Positions 19,818-30,829 are shown, numbered from the stretch's first letter. The stretch: 50,000 bases of DNA from Sphaeroforma sirkka (GCA_001586965.3 LUCW03000086.1:1-50000), one strand, 5' to 3'. Notes: generated from the sequence alone by a model not told the origin. Numbers and translations: made by a program.

Positions 19818-20030
19818 AAGGGCCTTGTGGTCCGTGAAGACCGCAAACCGTTGCCATCCAAGTATTCCCTGAAATGTGTCAGTCCATATACCAATGCCAG
19901 TAACTCCTTCATAGGTGTGGCGTAGTTCTGTTGCGCATGGTTCAGAGTCTTACTAAAGAACATTAAGTAATGTTTCTTACCGTTGACCCATTGGAATAGC
20001 GCTCCCCTAAACCGTAATCGCTAGCGTCGG
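19818..20030 (-). pseudogene. RNase H of element C, frameshifted
   Basis: Homology to RNase H of A and B is continuous across 20030-19818 but in more than one frame. ETDASDYGLG ends the reverse transcriptase frame, FFSKTLNHAQQNYATPMKEL and ALVYGLTHFREYLD follow in a second frame, and a one-base loss near 19855 leads into the frame with FTDHKALVYMN. The catalytic Asp, Glu and Asp are all present across the pieces. Confidence 0.82.
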
Positions 20031-21075
20031 TTTCCAAGTTCAGAGGAATGCCGTCGACCGGAAAGTGTAACGCCACAGCATTCACCACTGCGTCCTTCAT
20101 TGCCTGCCACGCCTGTGCATGTCTCTCCTCCCAACGATCACCTATCAACTCCTTTGGTTTGAGTTTGCAAAATTCGCGCAAGGGTGCAACCGTGTTCGCG
20201 AAATTAGGCAGATGTTCGTGGAGGTAATTTGCTAAACCCAACGCCGAGGCTATATCTTTGTACCGTAGTGGTGTGGGCCAGTCGATCAGCTTGGCCTGCT
20301 TTTCATGGTCAATGTCAATGCCTTGTGCCGATACTTTCTTCCCTAGGATCATGACTTCGGAGATAGCGAAGTGGCACTTGGCAGGGTTAAGCTTAAAACT
20401 GTGGTATGTTAAGCGTTGTATCACCTTCTGCACCGTCCTAACGTGTTCGTCATAACCGTCACTGGCGATAACTATGTCATCGATATAGTGGTGAACCGGT
20501 AAGCCATCAAGTATTGTACTCAAGGTACGTTGGAACTGCTGCGTGAGTACATGAAGACCGAACGGTGCTGATATGAACGAGTACTGATAACGTTCGTGTG
20601 TAAAGCTAAATAAGTATTGTGAGTCTGGATGGATGGGCAGCCTGTGGTATGCAGCCGATATGTCCAGCGTCGTGTAGTACTTCTTACTCTTGAGGCGAGA
20701 TATGAGTTCGTTGACCTTGGGGATCAGGAACTGGTCACCAGGAATAAGCGCGTTAACGGCACGCATGTCTAAACACACGCGTACCTTCTTGACGTTGCCT
20801 TCCGCATCGAATGTCGGTACCGCAAGGAGAGGAAGATTAACAGTCGTTGGTGTCGTTCGTTTCGTGATCACCAAATCCGTCAACCACTTCTTCACTTGTT
20901 CATCCACATAGGGGAGCCATCGATCGGATACGAAGTTACGCGCCGATCGCCGCATCTGCAACGCTTGTTCATGGGTTACTGGGATGGTTACCTCCACTCC
21001 CTTCCAGACGACAGCGCGCGTTGTCGGCAATTTTCGCATTGGCTTCCAAATCCTGTGCCAACCGTTCGCGTACAT
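19963..21075 (-). pseudogene. Reverse transcriptase of element C
   Basis: The 370-residue frame carries all reverse transcriptase blocks: VRVCLDMRAVNALIPGDQF, KKYYTTLDISAAYHRLPIHP, YQYSFISAPFGLHVL, QQFQRTLSTILDGLP, HHYIDDIVIASD (YIDD active site), FKLNPAKCHF and LGKKVSAQGIDIDHEKQAK. It ends in the RNase H opening ETDASDYGLG before a frameshift. The listed ATG is not the natural start: in the intact polyprotein it follows the protease, and the first about 28 residues overlap the protease frame. The domain is uninterrupted. Confidence 0.94.
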
Positions 21076-21578
21076 CGACGGGTTCCGTCGTGGTAGGTGC
21101 TTGTCGGCGTGTTATGGGTTCGAGGAGCTCTTCTAGTTCTGTGGGGTCTATTGGTGCAAGTGGCGATTGGATACCGCCTATGTATAGGCCCAAGCCTTTC
21201 AACATATCTTGCCCCACTATAACATCTATACCCGTCGGCAAGTTCATCAATTCTAATGAACCGTCGATAATTCTGGTACCGTACCTTATAGGTACCGCTT
21301 CCGTCGTCCCCAGTCGGGGAGTTCGCACCGCCTTGTCAGCTAAATATATAAATGACCCAGGTGGTGCCGGAGTTATTGGTCGGCCAAGGAGGTCTGCGGA
21401 TGTCTGTGAGATACAACTTCTATTTGCTCCCGTGTCTATCAAGGCTTTGAACGTACGTCCGTTGATTTGTACTTGAATATAGACTCGGTTGTCTGACGTC
21501 AGCAATGGGTCTTGTAATGCCATCACTGCTGCCAATCGTGGTAACAAATATGAAGCTCCTATCCGACTCAGACACCCT
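20969..21578 (-). pseudogene. Aspartic protease of element C
   Basis: The frame reads a short leader (MLPRLAAVMALQDPLLTSDN), then NRVYIQVQINGRTFKALIDTGANRSC, cited for its DTGA catalytic motif, IYLADKAVRTPRLGTT, and the C-terminal signature DVIVGQDMLKGLGLYIGG. It ends DNARCRLEG before a frameshift into reverse transcriptase. Upstream, the segment EVRVSESD (21584-21561) is in frame with the linker stop TGA, and a one-base shift then leads into this frame. Protease would mature the Gag-Pol polyprotein. Confidence 0.88.
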
Positions 21579-21584
21579 CACCTC

Positions 21585-21854
21585 TCATGCATGATCGGCT
21601 ACCGACTCCCACGTCTCATAGGTATGGTTTGGTGTTGACATCATGTGCTCGAAGTCTTCGTAAAGGATCGTGTTGATATGAATCTCTGTAGCTTCCGATG
21701 GTGGAGCCAAGTCTTCGTCCTGTGCAATCGCATTCACCTGTACTTGAGGCGTCGGACGTATTGTAACTACGTCTCTAGTCTGGGATGTATTCTGCCCCTG
21801 TCCTGCGGTTGACGTTGTGGACGGTCTGTGTACCGATTGTACGTCCCTCAAAGG
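21585..21854 (-). pseudogene. Gag-Pol linker of element C, ending in TGA
   Basis: The frame reads RDVQSVHRPSTTSTAGQGQN, TIRPTPQVQVNAIAQDEDL, HINTILYEDFEHMM, YETWESVADHA and a TGA at 21585-21587. Element B shows the same linker directly joined in frame to the zinc knuckle, so the frame change upstream in C (near 21890) is a mutation. The stop is at the same alignment position as the TAG of A and D. Confidence 0.75.
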
Positions 21855-23319
21855 ACGGTCGTTGTCGTATCGCCTTGCCCGACCCCTCTGCGCTCACCGC
21901 TTGCGACGCCCTGAAATGATGACACCGTGGGATGTGCCTACCACCTGGTGGCGCCTGTGCCTGGCACCCCGCACAAGTCGTTGGTACCGTAGGTTGGGGC
22001 CGTTGAGTCCAATTCTGCGTTTGTCGTCTACCCGTCTGTAGGTTGGGGCGGCTATTGGTGTGGTCGCGACTTCCATTGGTCGTCGGGCCCTCGCGGTTGT
22101 TGCGACCCTGGAAATGTGCTGTCGTACGTTGCTGTGCATCCTGAATGTCAAGGCTCAACAGCTGTATAAGCTCGTGTGTCTCCATCAGTTGCCATTTGGG
22201 ATGCAACTGTAGAGTACGTTCATACGTACGGCCGTTGAGAGCTTCTTCTAACAGTTGTACAATGCAGTGGTTCACTAAATTCTGTTGGAAGTCGGCATCT
22301 GTCTGGCACCGTTCACGTGCCCTCCTGTGGTTCTCCATGAGCTGTGTCATTTGTTCCATAAGAGGAGTGTGCATGTTCCGACTTTGGCCCTTGGCTAACT
22401 TGCGAAACGCGGGATCGACAGTGGCTTGTGTTTCGTGCGAACAGATCTGTTCGATCTGTAGCTGAGGTGTGCATGTCTTCAACCGTTCAGAGTTGTCGCG
22501 GATGTAGTCCAGCGTTGACTTCTCCGCCTTGAAGTAAGATAGTACCTTATGAAACCATGTAAGGTTCCAACTCTCGTCCAGCCCTGCGATTTGTGCGTTC
22601 TTGAACGCCTCGAGGAGAGCCCCTCTTGTGTCCCGTTCCATAATATCATGTAGGTAGTATCTGTTCGACGGCCAATCAGGCCACGTACGTGGTGAAGGTA
22701 CGGGACGCTTCTCTACCGGTCGAGACTCTAATGTAGCTCGAAGTGTCTCAATCACGCCCCGAAGAGCTTCAGCTCGAGCCGTGTTATTCTCCTCGATTGC
22801 TTGGCATAGCTCGTCACTTAAATGTAGTATCCGTGCGTGTAGCGCCTGTCGCCTTTTCTCGATACTAGCCGGTGTGGGCGGAGGAACTGTTGTCTCCTTC
22901 TCTTGTCGTTTAGGTGTCTGTACATATTCACTGGGCGCTTCTTTCTCGCCCCACTGACGTTGCTGTTGTTGGCGCAGGTTCGTACTTAATCGGTCCTGTC
23001 TATTCTTCACCGCCTGCTTACCTTGAGGATTCTGTCTGGCTAATACTTGTTCATGTGCGAACTCTCGAAAAGTTGGTGTGTTCTCACTGGCAGACAGAGT
23101 ATCATCCTCCTCGGTTGAACTGTCCTCTGACCCTGGTGATTTGTACCCGAGTCCATAAAACGGACGCTCACAGCCTTGAATTCGGAAGGTAGGGTTGTCT
23201 TCGTCCTCTGGTACTGCCTGTACCCGTTCGTGTGCGTCAGAAGAACTCTCCTTAGCGGCCGGCCCTATTGTAGTTCGTCCGGCGTTTATGCGCTGTAACC
23301 TCTGTTCGTATTTTTTCAA
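21775..23319 (-). pseudogene. Gag core and nucleocapsid of element C
   Basis: A 514-residue frame. Residues about 1-150 are the acidic/Gln-rich region (NPTFRIQGCERPFYGLGY, QQQQRQWGEKE). Residues about 155-385 are the conserved core (RTWPDWPSNRYYL, MERDTRGALLEAFKNAQIAG, WFHKVLSYFKAEKSTLDYIR, HETQATVDPAFRKLAKG, YERTLQLHPKWQL). Near residue 450 is the zinc knuckle with CAGC, RHIPRC and a Cys-x2-Cys-x9-His-x3-Cys arrangement. The last about 45 residues are out of register with the linker of B because of a one-base shift. Gag assembles particles and packages RNA. Confidence 0.88.
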
Positions 23320-23827
23320 AGAGACTGCTGTTGTGTCATCAGCTCCGTGAGTTTCTGAGCTGACGATTGTTCCCGTGCCGTTTCCTTGTTGTTGGTACAG
23401 TTCCGGTGACGCTTCCGCTTGTTAGGTGGGAGGCGTGGTGGGTCATTACTGGGAAATAAGGCCCCTGGAGTATCCCCGAGACGAACGAGGGGACAGCCCT
23501 TCACTGGCTACCTGTTCACCAATAAAAGTCTGACTACTGTCCGCACGCAGGTCGGGTACTTCCTTGGTCTCCCCTCGAATATGACATCCTCGTCAGATTG
23601 TGCAGGTCCATTTTGTTTGCTGTTGGTGGCTGCTTGTCGTCCGCGGAAATAATGTGTGGAGCCCCAAGATGTGTCTGTTGTTGCCCCTCCAGAGCCTGAC
23701 CTGAGTGCAGAGCGGAGCGTTCCGTATGGGACTGACGACGTTTAGTTCCACGTCGGTCGATATCATCTTCCTTGCGGCGCTCAGGATTCAAGAGTTGCTG
23801 TCTACGACTTTGGCGGGGGTAGGACAT
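23316..23827 (-). pseudogene. Gag N-terminus of element C
   Basis: The natural start is taken as the ATG at 23827 (MSYPRQSRRQQLLNPERR), because element B starts with the same pattern and the extra upstream residues are not shared. The first frame ends at 23534. The homologous continuation (PRLPPNKRKRHRNCTNNKE, QKLTELMTQQQ) is in another frame to 23316, where an A-run marks a further slip into the main gag frame. It is basic and disordered in appearance, with no known domain. Confidence 0.78.
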
Positions 23828-25079
23828 GGTTGGTGAGTTGTTTGTCAATGGAGAACTAGAAATGTGTGCGAATGAACTGATAGAGTACTGAATATAAATA
23901 TCCATTTTCTATTAAATTTCATCCTTCAAACACATAACGTCTCGACATCGATCTCCGAGGAACTCGTGGGTTCCCTCGTGACTGTTTTATTTCCTACACT
24001 AACATAAGTAGTGTGGATAGTCTATATACTCTAACACTACCAGCTGTCTTACTCTTCATCCCACAATAACATATGGTTGAGTGCCTCATTAGTCGGAGCC
24101 ACTTCTTGTTCTACTCCTCGCCAGCTCTTACTCCGGCCTAATGACGGCCTATTCGCAGGACCCTGTTGGGAACTTCCCTCATCGCTCCTCCTTTGCTCTT
24201 CTTACCCGTGATGTCCTTGTCATGTGCTGTTGCGGTTGTTGGAATATGCTTCTTGATCTAAGAACGATTGCTGGTTATTGCACTCCTAAACTAAGCTGCC
24301 GTCAACCACACCTTCTGTGCATACTGTTGATCCTCTCCGTTGACCTGATTTATCTGGAAGTTCTAGTGATTTGAGTGTGTTCGCATATCATTTTTTTACA
24401 ATTTAACCTTGTATTTACTTGCATCGTTCGTGTTATGTGCGCCCCCACCCTTATATGCTCCTAATAACTCACAGGTGCTTACTTGTGTCTCTGTATGCTT
24501 CCTAATATCCCATTCTGAATTTTTTGTAAAATAATCTAGTATGCCGCTGATTCATTGCGTCATCGTACTAACCGAGTCGGTACTAACCATGTACATCTCC
24601 CATCTCTACTACACTACTGTGGATCCTAAAGAACTTTCTTCTAACAACTTCTTAAATACAATTTAAGCTCATTAGCTTGCAATTCGATTTGTACCTGTCT
24701 CACACTGAAAACAACCTTCCTACCTGTACTCACACATGACTACTTATCTATGGAATCTGACTGATTGTCTGATTTCGTCATTTGATCGTCGTGAGACTTT
24801 CCTTATTGACCCTAGTTAATGTTCTGCTTGATTGGAATGTTCGCTCTTCGGGTTCACTCGTATTAGTAGATTCTTTCTTCATCCTCGTCGTCCACACGTC
24901 GTTAAACCAGCGACCGGATAATCTAAATCGTTCATTTTGATGCGACATTCTCTGTTCGCATTGTCTTTCAATTGTTATACTTATAACAAAAAAAAATGCG
25001 CCAGCTACTGACTAATTCATATTCTGTAGCTTTCTCTGTAATTACTAATAAACCAACAACTTCTATGGTAAGTTAAAAA
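23828..25079 (-). other. Long untranslated leader of element C
   Basis: About 1.25 kb between the 5' LTR and gag has no convincing gene. On the element strand the LTR end CTTACTACA is followed by TTTTTAACTTACCATAG, which is not an obvious complement of a tRNA 3' end. Confidence 0.65.
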
Positions 25080-25327
25080 TGTAGTAAGTATACGCGAGAT
25101 AACTGTATCTCAACGTTCTCCCTCCTCAGGGAGGGGGACGTTGTTCATTTATTAGTAATTATAAACAGTAATCCTAAAATGACTGACTCTTAAATGAGTC
25201 ATTAGTCATGTGCTGTAAAACCAGCAAAACCCTAAAACCCAGTTTATCAGATTATTCTGATAAACTGTAAAACTTGTAATAAACCTAAAATAATCAAATA
25301 AATATAAGTACTTGTATTCTGACCACA
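25080..25327 (-). repeat. 5' LTR of element C (248 bp)
   Basis: It is identical to the 3' LTR except for one extra G in the run GGGGG near 25137. It has TG...CA termini and the same three inverted repeats. Near identity of the pair points to a recent insertion or recent gene conversion. Confidence 0.96.
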
Positions 25328-26321
25328 AAATACTATTTTTATTATTTTGGTGGCAAGGTAAGTCATTGGTATGTAAAAGACGAATTGTTTACTACATTGG
25401 AAGTTATTTGACCATAAACAGAATCATAGCTGTTGTATATCCGCGTCTCAAGTTACACAAGAGAGGAGCCTCTTTGAATTTGAAAAGGTTAAATTAATTC
25501 AACTTAATTTGTCCTAAATATACAACAAAATTGTATTGATTGACGATTAATAATTCGGACTGCACTACTAATTACATATAATTTTGGATCAGTGAAGACT
25601 GCATTGTGTCCTCGACAAGCCTTTACGAATAGATAATTGGCGAATTCTTTCTTTCGGCTCTCTAAGAACCCATAATCTTCTCTCCAAGTTCGTGGTTGTT
25701 TCTAATACTCTTAGATTCATAAGTAAGCAGATATTAAACCAACCCACGTGGACGAAATTTTTAGTTGTACAAGTATGATTCGTCTTCTCTTTCGTATGTC
25801 GATACAGCCCTCTTCTATTCTTTTAGCTGAGAACCAAACCTTGCAGCTATTTTCAGCATTACGTTCTACTTCCATACCTGCACACGCGTAAGATTAGTAG
25901 TTAGAATTTGAGCAATGGTTATTCAATGTTGTTTGCACTGATTTTAATATCAAAAAACCAAAAATCAACCGAAAATCGAGACAGACATTTGCCGCCAGAT
26001 TTGAAATCTGCGTCATGTGTTTTTGTGAGTGCGAGAAAGAATGTATGGCGTAAAATCATTCACAAAACAAAGACAGATATCATTGATATGGACCAATATG
26101 CACATTCTTTGCAGGTGAAAGATCAGAACATTGAGACATTTGATAGTGAATGCTTGTGTATGGGCTTAAACGGTGCAGGAGACCTACTCTTTATTCTAGT
26201 TAAATAGAAATCAACATAAACGCGCTGGTGAGTGTGAGATTCGGGGTGCTTTCGTTTTCTTTTGGATAATCTAAATTGACAAGCTGCAAGTCCTTATATA
26301 TATATATATATATATATATAT
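25328..26321. other. AT-rich sequence without recognised gene
   Basis: The longest open frame (25908-26207, 99 codons) has no motif and no supporting splice or coding signal. A (TA)n run occupies about 26295-26320. Confidence 0.45.
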
Positions 26322-26620
26322 CATGTGCATGAACTTTTGTAGTCTTATCGTGAGTTGTCCGTATCGATGTATATACACAGGTCAATAGTTTCAATGATTG
26401 ACATGGGGTTCGGCATCTTTATCAAGTGTATTTTGCCTGGTCTGAAGGTTGTTAATCGATCAGTATTTTATGGTATACTATGTCAATATCGGATGGAGAT
26501 TTAACGTAAAGGGACACTCGCATCATTACATACAAATTCACGCGATTTTTTTTCAATGTACATAAGGTGACGCTTATTGTAAGAGAACGTCAATTGATTG
26601 TAAATTCCTTTTTGGCATGC
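26322..26620. repeat. 299-bp dispersed repeat, copy 1
   Basis: From CATGTGCATGAACTTTTG to TTTTTGGCATGC this block is nearly identical to 33195-33493 in the same orientation, with differences confined mainly to one T-run region. Its right end is the exact junction with retroelement fragment D. Confidence 0.92.
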
Positions 26621-27541
26621 GCCTACAGACACATACATTGCTTCCATACTGGCACACCCAGACGAAATCGAACAGGGTGAGTTGGAAGAGGATGTGACGT
26701 GGGAAACCATAGGCAGCGATCAGGAATAGGACGTAAGGGTGTCGGATGTAGATGCAACTTTAGTTTTCCCGTCTAGCACACCTGCGATACTATCGATTAA
26801 AGATCCATTACTTTCAATGGACAATCGAGTATTCATATCCATCCTGATTGACGGTAAGACATACAGGGCGTTAGTGGATTCTGGGGCAAACAGAAGTTGC
26901 ATTGATTCGACATCGCACACGATTGGGGACTGCAAATTAAGTCGGCTCCGGAGGGATCCTATATATACCTAGCTGATCGTAGTCTTTGTACACGGCGAAT
27001 AGGCTCAACCGTACAAACTCCAGTACGATATGGTCTAGAGCTCACAGAACAGTCTTTCGAGCTAATGAATCTACCACCGGCTATCCACGCGATCGTAGGC
27101 CAGGATCTTATGCCTGGCTTAGGGCTATACGTGGGAGGCCTTCAATCGCCATTCTCACCCGTAGATCCAACGGAGCTAGACAAACTATTGGAACCAATAC
27201 CGTTGAGACGACCACCAGATTTGACCGAGGAAACCGGTGTTCGCCTGGAACTAGACAAGGAACTGAAGGACAATGATGGTATTCGAGAAAAGGACAGGTG
27301 CAGACCGGAAGGAGGCGAAGTTAGATTGCCAGTGACACCAGATCAAGCTGCAAGGATGCGGAAGGCAGTAAGGAACTTTGTAGCAGACAAATGGATACCA
27401 TGGGTAGATAGACAGATGCAGAAGTGGATTCAAGATTTGGTCATAGTTCAAATGGATACAGCCACTTCCGTCAACTTACCCTTGCTCGCCGTGCCAGAGT
27501 ATACTCAATCTGGAGAACTAAAGAAAGTGCGAGTTTGTTTG
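26621..27541 (+). mobile_element. Fragment D of element A (linker, protease, start of reverse transcriptase)
   Basis: This stretch is nearly identical to 1935-2855 of element A: the same linker and TAG (26727-26729), DSGA protease (VDSGANRSC), AIVGQDLMPGLG and the start of reverse transcriptase to KKVRVCL. It lacks LTRs, gag and everything after VCL. In D the protease-to-RT junction (27065 onward) is one open frame, showing that A has a one-base insertion near 2486. D has its own indels near 26920 and 26955. Its left edge abuts the 299-bp repeat and its right edge a (CATA)n tract. Confidence 0.93.
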
Positions 27542-27621
27542 GCATACATACATACATACGTACGTACATAAATACATACGTACTTATATGTATATACATA
27601 CATACTTACCTACATAAATAT

Positions 27622-27652
<31 letters not shown>

Positions 27653-27905
27653 CATACATACATGCATGCATACATACATACAAACATATATACATACACA
27701 CGTACATACGTACAATCATACATATATCTACATACGTACATACATGTAAACGTACAAATATACATAGAAGCATACATACATACATTCACACATACATACG
27801 TACATACATATATTTACATACGTACATACATATAAACATAGAAATATACATAAAAGCATGCATACATACATACATGCATGCATGCATATGTACATACATA
27901 CATTC
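27541..27905. repeat. (CATA)n / (CGTACATA)n microsatellite
   Basis: About 365 bp of imperfect tetranucleotide repeats, CATA with CGTA and TATA variants. The reverse transcriptase frame of D reads into it as Tyr/Ile/Thr/His repeats, which is not real coding. Confidence 0.95.
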
Positions 27906-28277
27906 AACGTTTGCTTACAGATTGCTTTACTCACCTTTGTGTCCGGTGGTCAGTCGACATCTGGTGCTTGATTCAGCTATCTTCGTTGTCTTTCTATGTC
28001 GAGTCTACTCGTAGCCTTTACTACTGAGCAGTTGGTTTCTGGTGGTTGTAACAATATATATACTGTTGCGCTACGCTTGTATTGTCTTGTGTTACCGCTA
28101 TCTCTTAGCAGTATAATGGTGCGCAGACATATTGCAATTGTTTGTCGTGGAGGATTCTTCACAGACTGGTTTTGAAAAATCAAATTCAGTATAAAGCACG
28201 CGGCCATGTAAAATACCGAACTGGTGTTGAACCCTTGTATTATAAAGAGGTTCCGAACTTGTGTCGAACCTTGGTGT
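27906..28277. other. Unassigned sequence
   Basis: No gene recognised. It ends with short direct repeats of GGTGT(T/C)GAACC (28220-28285). Confidence 0.4.
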
Positions 28278-28489
28278 CGAACCCTGTTGTCATCAAAAAA
28301 TTACAAAACTGGAAAGTCACTAAATGTACATAAAACGTCTTTATATGTACTTTCAATTTTTCATTAAAATAAAGTTGAGAAAAGAATTGAAACTGTCATT
28401 TAGAGGATTTGATTGAGTAGTTAGAAAACGTTCCCGTAAATTTGTATAACATTTAGTGACTTTCCCATGTACCTTTAGAGTATTTTCTC
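28278..28489 (+). repeat. MITE-like repeat, copy 2
   Basis: It has the left arm GGAAAGTCACTAAATGTACA and, near the right end, ACATTTAGTGACTTTCC as its inverse. The interior (GTTGAGAAAAGAATTGAAAC, AGTTAGAAAACGT, CCCGTAAA) follows copy 1. Confidence 0.78.
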
Positions 28490-28493
28490 TAGT

Positions 28494-28850
28494 AGTGATA
28501 CTTTTATAAAATGACGTAAAAAAATATTCTCAAAAAGATAACTACAATGCTTGGATTGTCTAAAATTGAAGCAAAAAAAGAGTGTCACATTTCTGTGTGT
28601 ACTCAATTCGATTTAAGTCATATACTTTTTATAATTTTTTACTAGAACGTAGTAGTATTTTTTTTTTGTAAAATTCCGTATTATTTTTTCTTCTTCAAAA
28701 ATATGACTACAATGATTGACTTTTTCTAAAATTGCAACAAAAATGCGCGTCACATTACCGTGTCTACTCGTTTTTGTTTTAAGTCATATTTACATTTTGT
28801 ATTTTCTTACTAGAGCTTAGTAGTAATACTTGTATAAAATCTCAAAATCT
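28494..28850. repeat. Diverged tandem repeat, two units of about 180 bp
   Basis: The units share TAACTACAATG, TCTAAAATTG.A.CAAAAA, GTCACAT, GTGT.TACTC, TTTAAGTCATAT and TTACTAGA.C.TAGTAGTA. There is no coding potential. It directly follows MITE-like copy 2. Confidence 0.7.
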
Positions 28851-29970
28851 TCATAAAGCAATCAGGATAAATTTCAAGAGACAGTTGGTGGTCCAATCAA
28901 CGTGTTATCTTGTGTTAGCTTTTCCATTCCTCCCTCTCTCTCTCGAGGCGAGAGGCGAGGGGCGGGGGATGTCTCTTGCTCTCTACCATGGATATACAGT
29001 AGTATGCCTGTGGTTCATTTGAGGTGCTGAGCTGCAGAAGGTTGAATAATTGGAACTTGATTCTTCGACAAAACACACCGATAGAATTCGGCATATTTCT
29101 ACAAATTTGATTTTCAGCTATCAGCGACCACACTAAGACATTATATTCAGCTTGATTTTGCATCACTTTAAAACGATGTTGACCGCCGCTGACCGAGGGT
29201 CTTTATCAGAATATCTTGAAACAACTATAACTTAAATTGTAGATTATCTAGAGCTGTAAGCTAACTTAATGTTTTATATAATTTTCTTTACTTTGATAAT
29301 GTCCCCTCAAATATCAACTACTATATCTTCTATCATCGGTTGATACAAGCTAACTTACGTCCTCATATTACTTGCTCTACTTAATTTAACAAGTTGTTGT
29401 AAACTACTATTCCTCCTATGGTCCAAGATACTTTAGAGTAGCTCAGAGAGTAATCAGACGAAGGATTTGTGTCACCTATGTGTATATTCGTTCTACATTT
29501 ATATGTATATATGCTTACCTGTAAATTTACGACTTACAGTTTGCTCTGTACGAGTTGAAGGTAAAACCGCTAACATGTTTATTTGCATCTAAGTGTTGAT
29601 TAGATATTATCACTTATGTGCTGAATTACAATTAGCATTTACATGTTAATTTATAACCAATGTAGAATTGAAAAGGTTATCCAAATTGAAATAAATACCA
29701 TTATCCCTAATATTACTTAAACTATCACTTGAGTATCAATTTAAGAAATGTCTACACTTGCGTATTGGTTTACAAATTGCACTTAGGTGTTCGATTTGAA
29801 AACACATATGTGAAACTTTCGTGTATCAGTATACAAAACAACATATAGGCCACGTAAATGTGGACAATATTTAAAAAAATGTATGTACTTAGTCAATAGC
29901 AGTTGATATATTATCTCTGTTTTACAGTGTATCTCTTAATACAGTGAAGCCGAAGAGTATTCCTAGATAG
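28851..29970. other. AT-rich sequence without recognised gene
   Basis: The longest frame (28915-29166, minus, 83 codons) has no recognised motif. Nothing else stands out. Confidence 0.4.
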
Positions 29971-30291
29971 ACAAAAGCAGAATGGTTAAACTCGCATACT
30001 CAGCGAAAAGAAACAGTAGCTGACATATTACTTGAAGCCAAATTACAAAAAATGCAATTACAGCAAGAGAAAGATAACCTTTCTACGCACGCATCCTTTA
30101 GAAGGTAATTTCTAAGAAAACAACAAACAAAAGAAGCTACTAAACCATCAGATCGAACGATAGAGGTATCTTCTGACGTTTGAGAAAGCTCTAACACTAT
30201 GCTTACACGTAGTATGTCTGAATATATTGCCAATAGGTCAATTAAGAACACGACAACATCCGCAACTTCAGAGGTTGCTATAGATCTTCAA
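29971..30291 (+). pseudogene. Possible decayed coding remnant
   Basis: One frame reads a Gln/Glu/Lys-rich, helix-like segment (VADILLEAKLQKMQLQQEKD, then NLSTHASFRR), a TAA at 30106, a further open stretch (KEATKPSDRTIEVSSDV), a TGA at 30181 and another open stretch ending at TAA 30292. Composition is more protein-like than the surroundings, but there is no recognised domain. AG|GTAATT at 30104/30105 could alternatively be a splice donor. Low confidence. Confidence 0.25.
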
Positions 30292-30417
30292 TAAATTTAT
30301 ATCAAAATTTAGAGGAAGAAGGAGCCCGTATAGACCTGAATCTACTGTATCTGAAGACGTACACTCTACCTCAAAGGAAAAAAGGTGTTGTCACCGAAGT
30401 TACCAAAGCTCCACATT

Positions 30418-30510
30418 GTAGTTACTCCATACTCTAGAGGTTAGTCGTTGGTTATTTATCGAATATCTTTGGGTCATAGATCCATGTGTTTATTTGATCA
30501 GAAACTCACC
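30418..30510 (-). repeat. LTR fragment, third LTR family
   Basis: It matches the middle of the LTR at 31958-32158 (GGT.AGTCGTTGGTTATTTAT, ATGTGTTTATTTGATCAGAAA) and begins TGTAG like the LTR end. The second half is missing. Confidence 0.7.
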
Positions 30511-30829
30511 CTCCAAGCTTAAGCATACAAAGTTGTGCGAGCTTTGAAGAAGTGAAGAGATGTTTTCCTAGGCAATGGGACGCTGTTTTCACCTCATCAT
30601 TTACATAACTTAACCATTGTCTCCGTATTATACTGTGCATATGTATCAGCCGTCGCCATATCGCCTGGTTAATACGTCGGTTACGTGGTCCTCCATGCTC
30701 CCCTGTTGGAGCCGGTCCGTGTCTTTGCCTGAGTGACTCCCTCTCTCCATCATTGTCATCGCTGCTGTTTGATATTAAACGATGGTATACTGGCTTCGCT
30801 GCTATATACTCTGCTATCGGAAGACTCAT
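30506..30829 (-). CDS. Hypothetical protein, possibly retroelement-derived
   Basis: A 107-codon frame with ATG at 30829, more GC-rich than its neighbours and rich in Arg, Asp and Ser (SSDDNDGERESLRQRHGPAP). No domain is recognised. It lies between an LTR fragment and a MITE-like copy, so it may be a leftover of a retroelement of the third LTR family. It could equally be a chance frame. Confidence 0.25.
   Translation of the reverse strand: MSLPIAEYIAAKPVYHRLISNSSDDNDGERESLRQRHGPAPTGEHGGPRNRRINQAIWRRLIHMHSIIRRQWLSYVNDEVKTASHCLGKHLFTSSKLAQLCMLKLGG

Larger units (their letters stand above)
16879..25327 (-). mobile_element. Complete Ty3/gypsy chromovirus, element C (8.45 kb)
   Basis: The element is bounded by two almost identical LTRs (16879-17125 and 25080-25327, differing by one G in a G-run). 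Read on the minus strand it runs 5' LTR, 1.25-kb leader, gag, linker, protease, reverse transcriptase, RNase H, Dam-like domain, integrase, chromodomain, tandem-repeat 3' region, polypurine tract, 3' LTR. A G-run beside the left LTR confirms the minus orientation. Several single-base frameshifts interrupt gag and pol, so it is structurally complete but not coding-competent as written. The 5 bp flanks (TAAGT left, AAATA right) do not form a target-site duplication. Confidence 0.95.

Noticed and set aside
21775..21900. Programmed +1 frameshift between Gag and linker, suggested by the same apparent frame change in A and C
   Set aside because: Element B keeps knuckle and linker in one frame, so the shifts in A and C are better explained as separate mutations.
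25908..26207. 99-codon open frame on + strand
   Set aside because: No motif, no homologue recognised, AT-rich context, and no splice or repeat context to support it. Within chance expectation.
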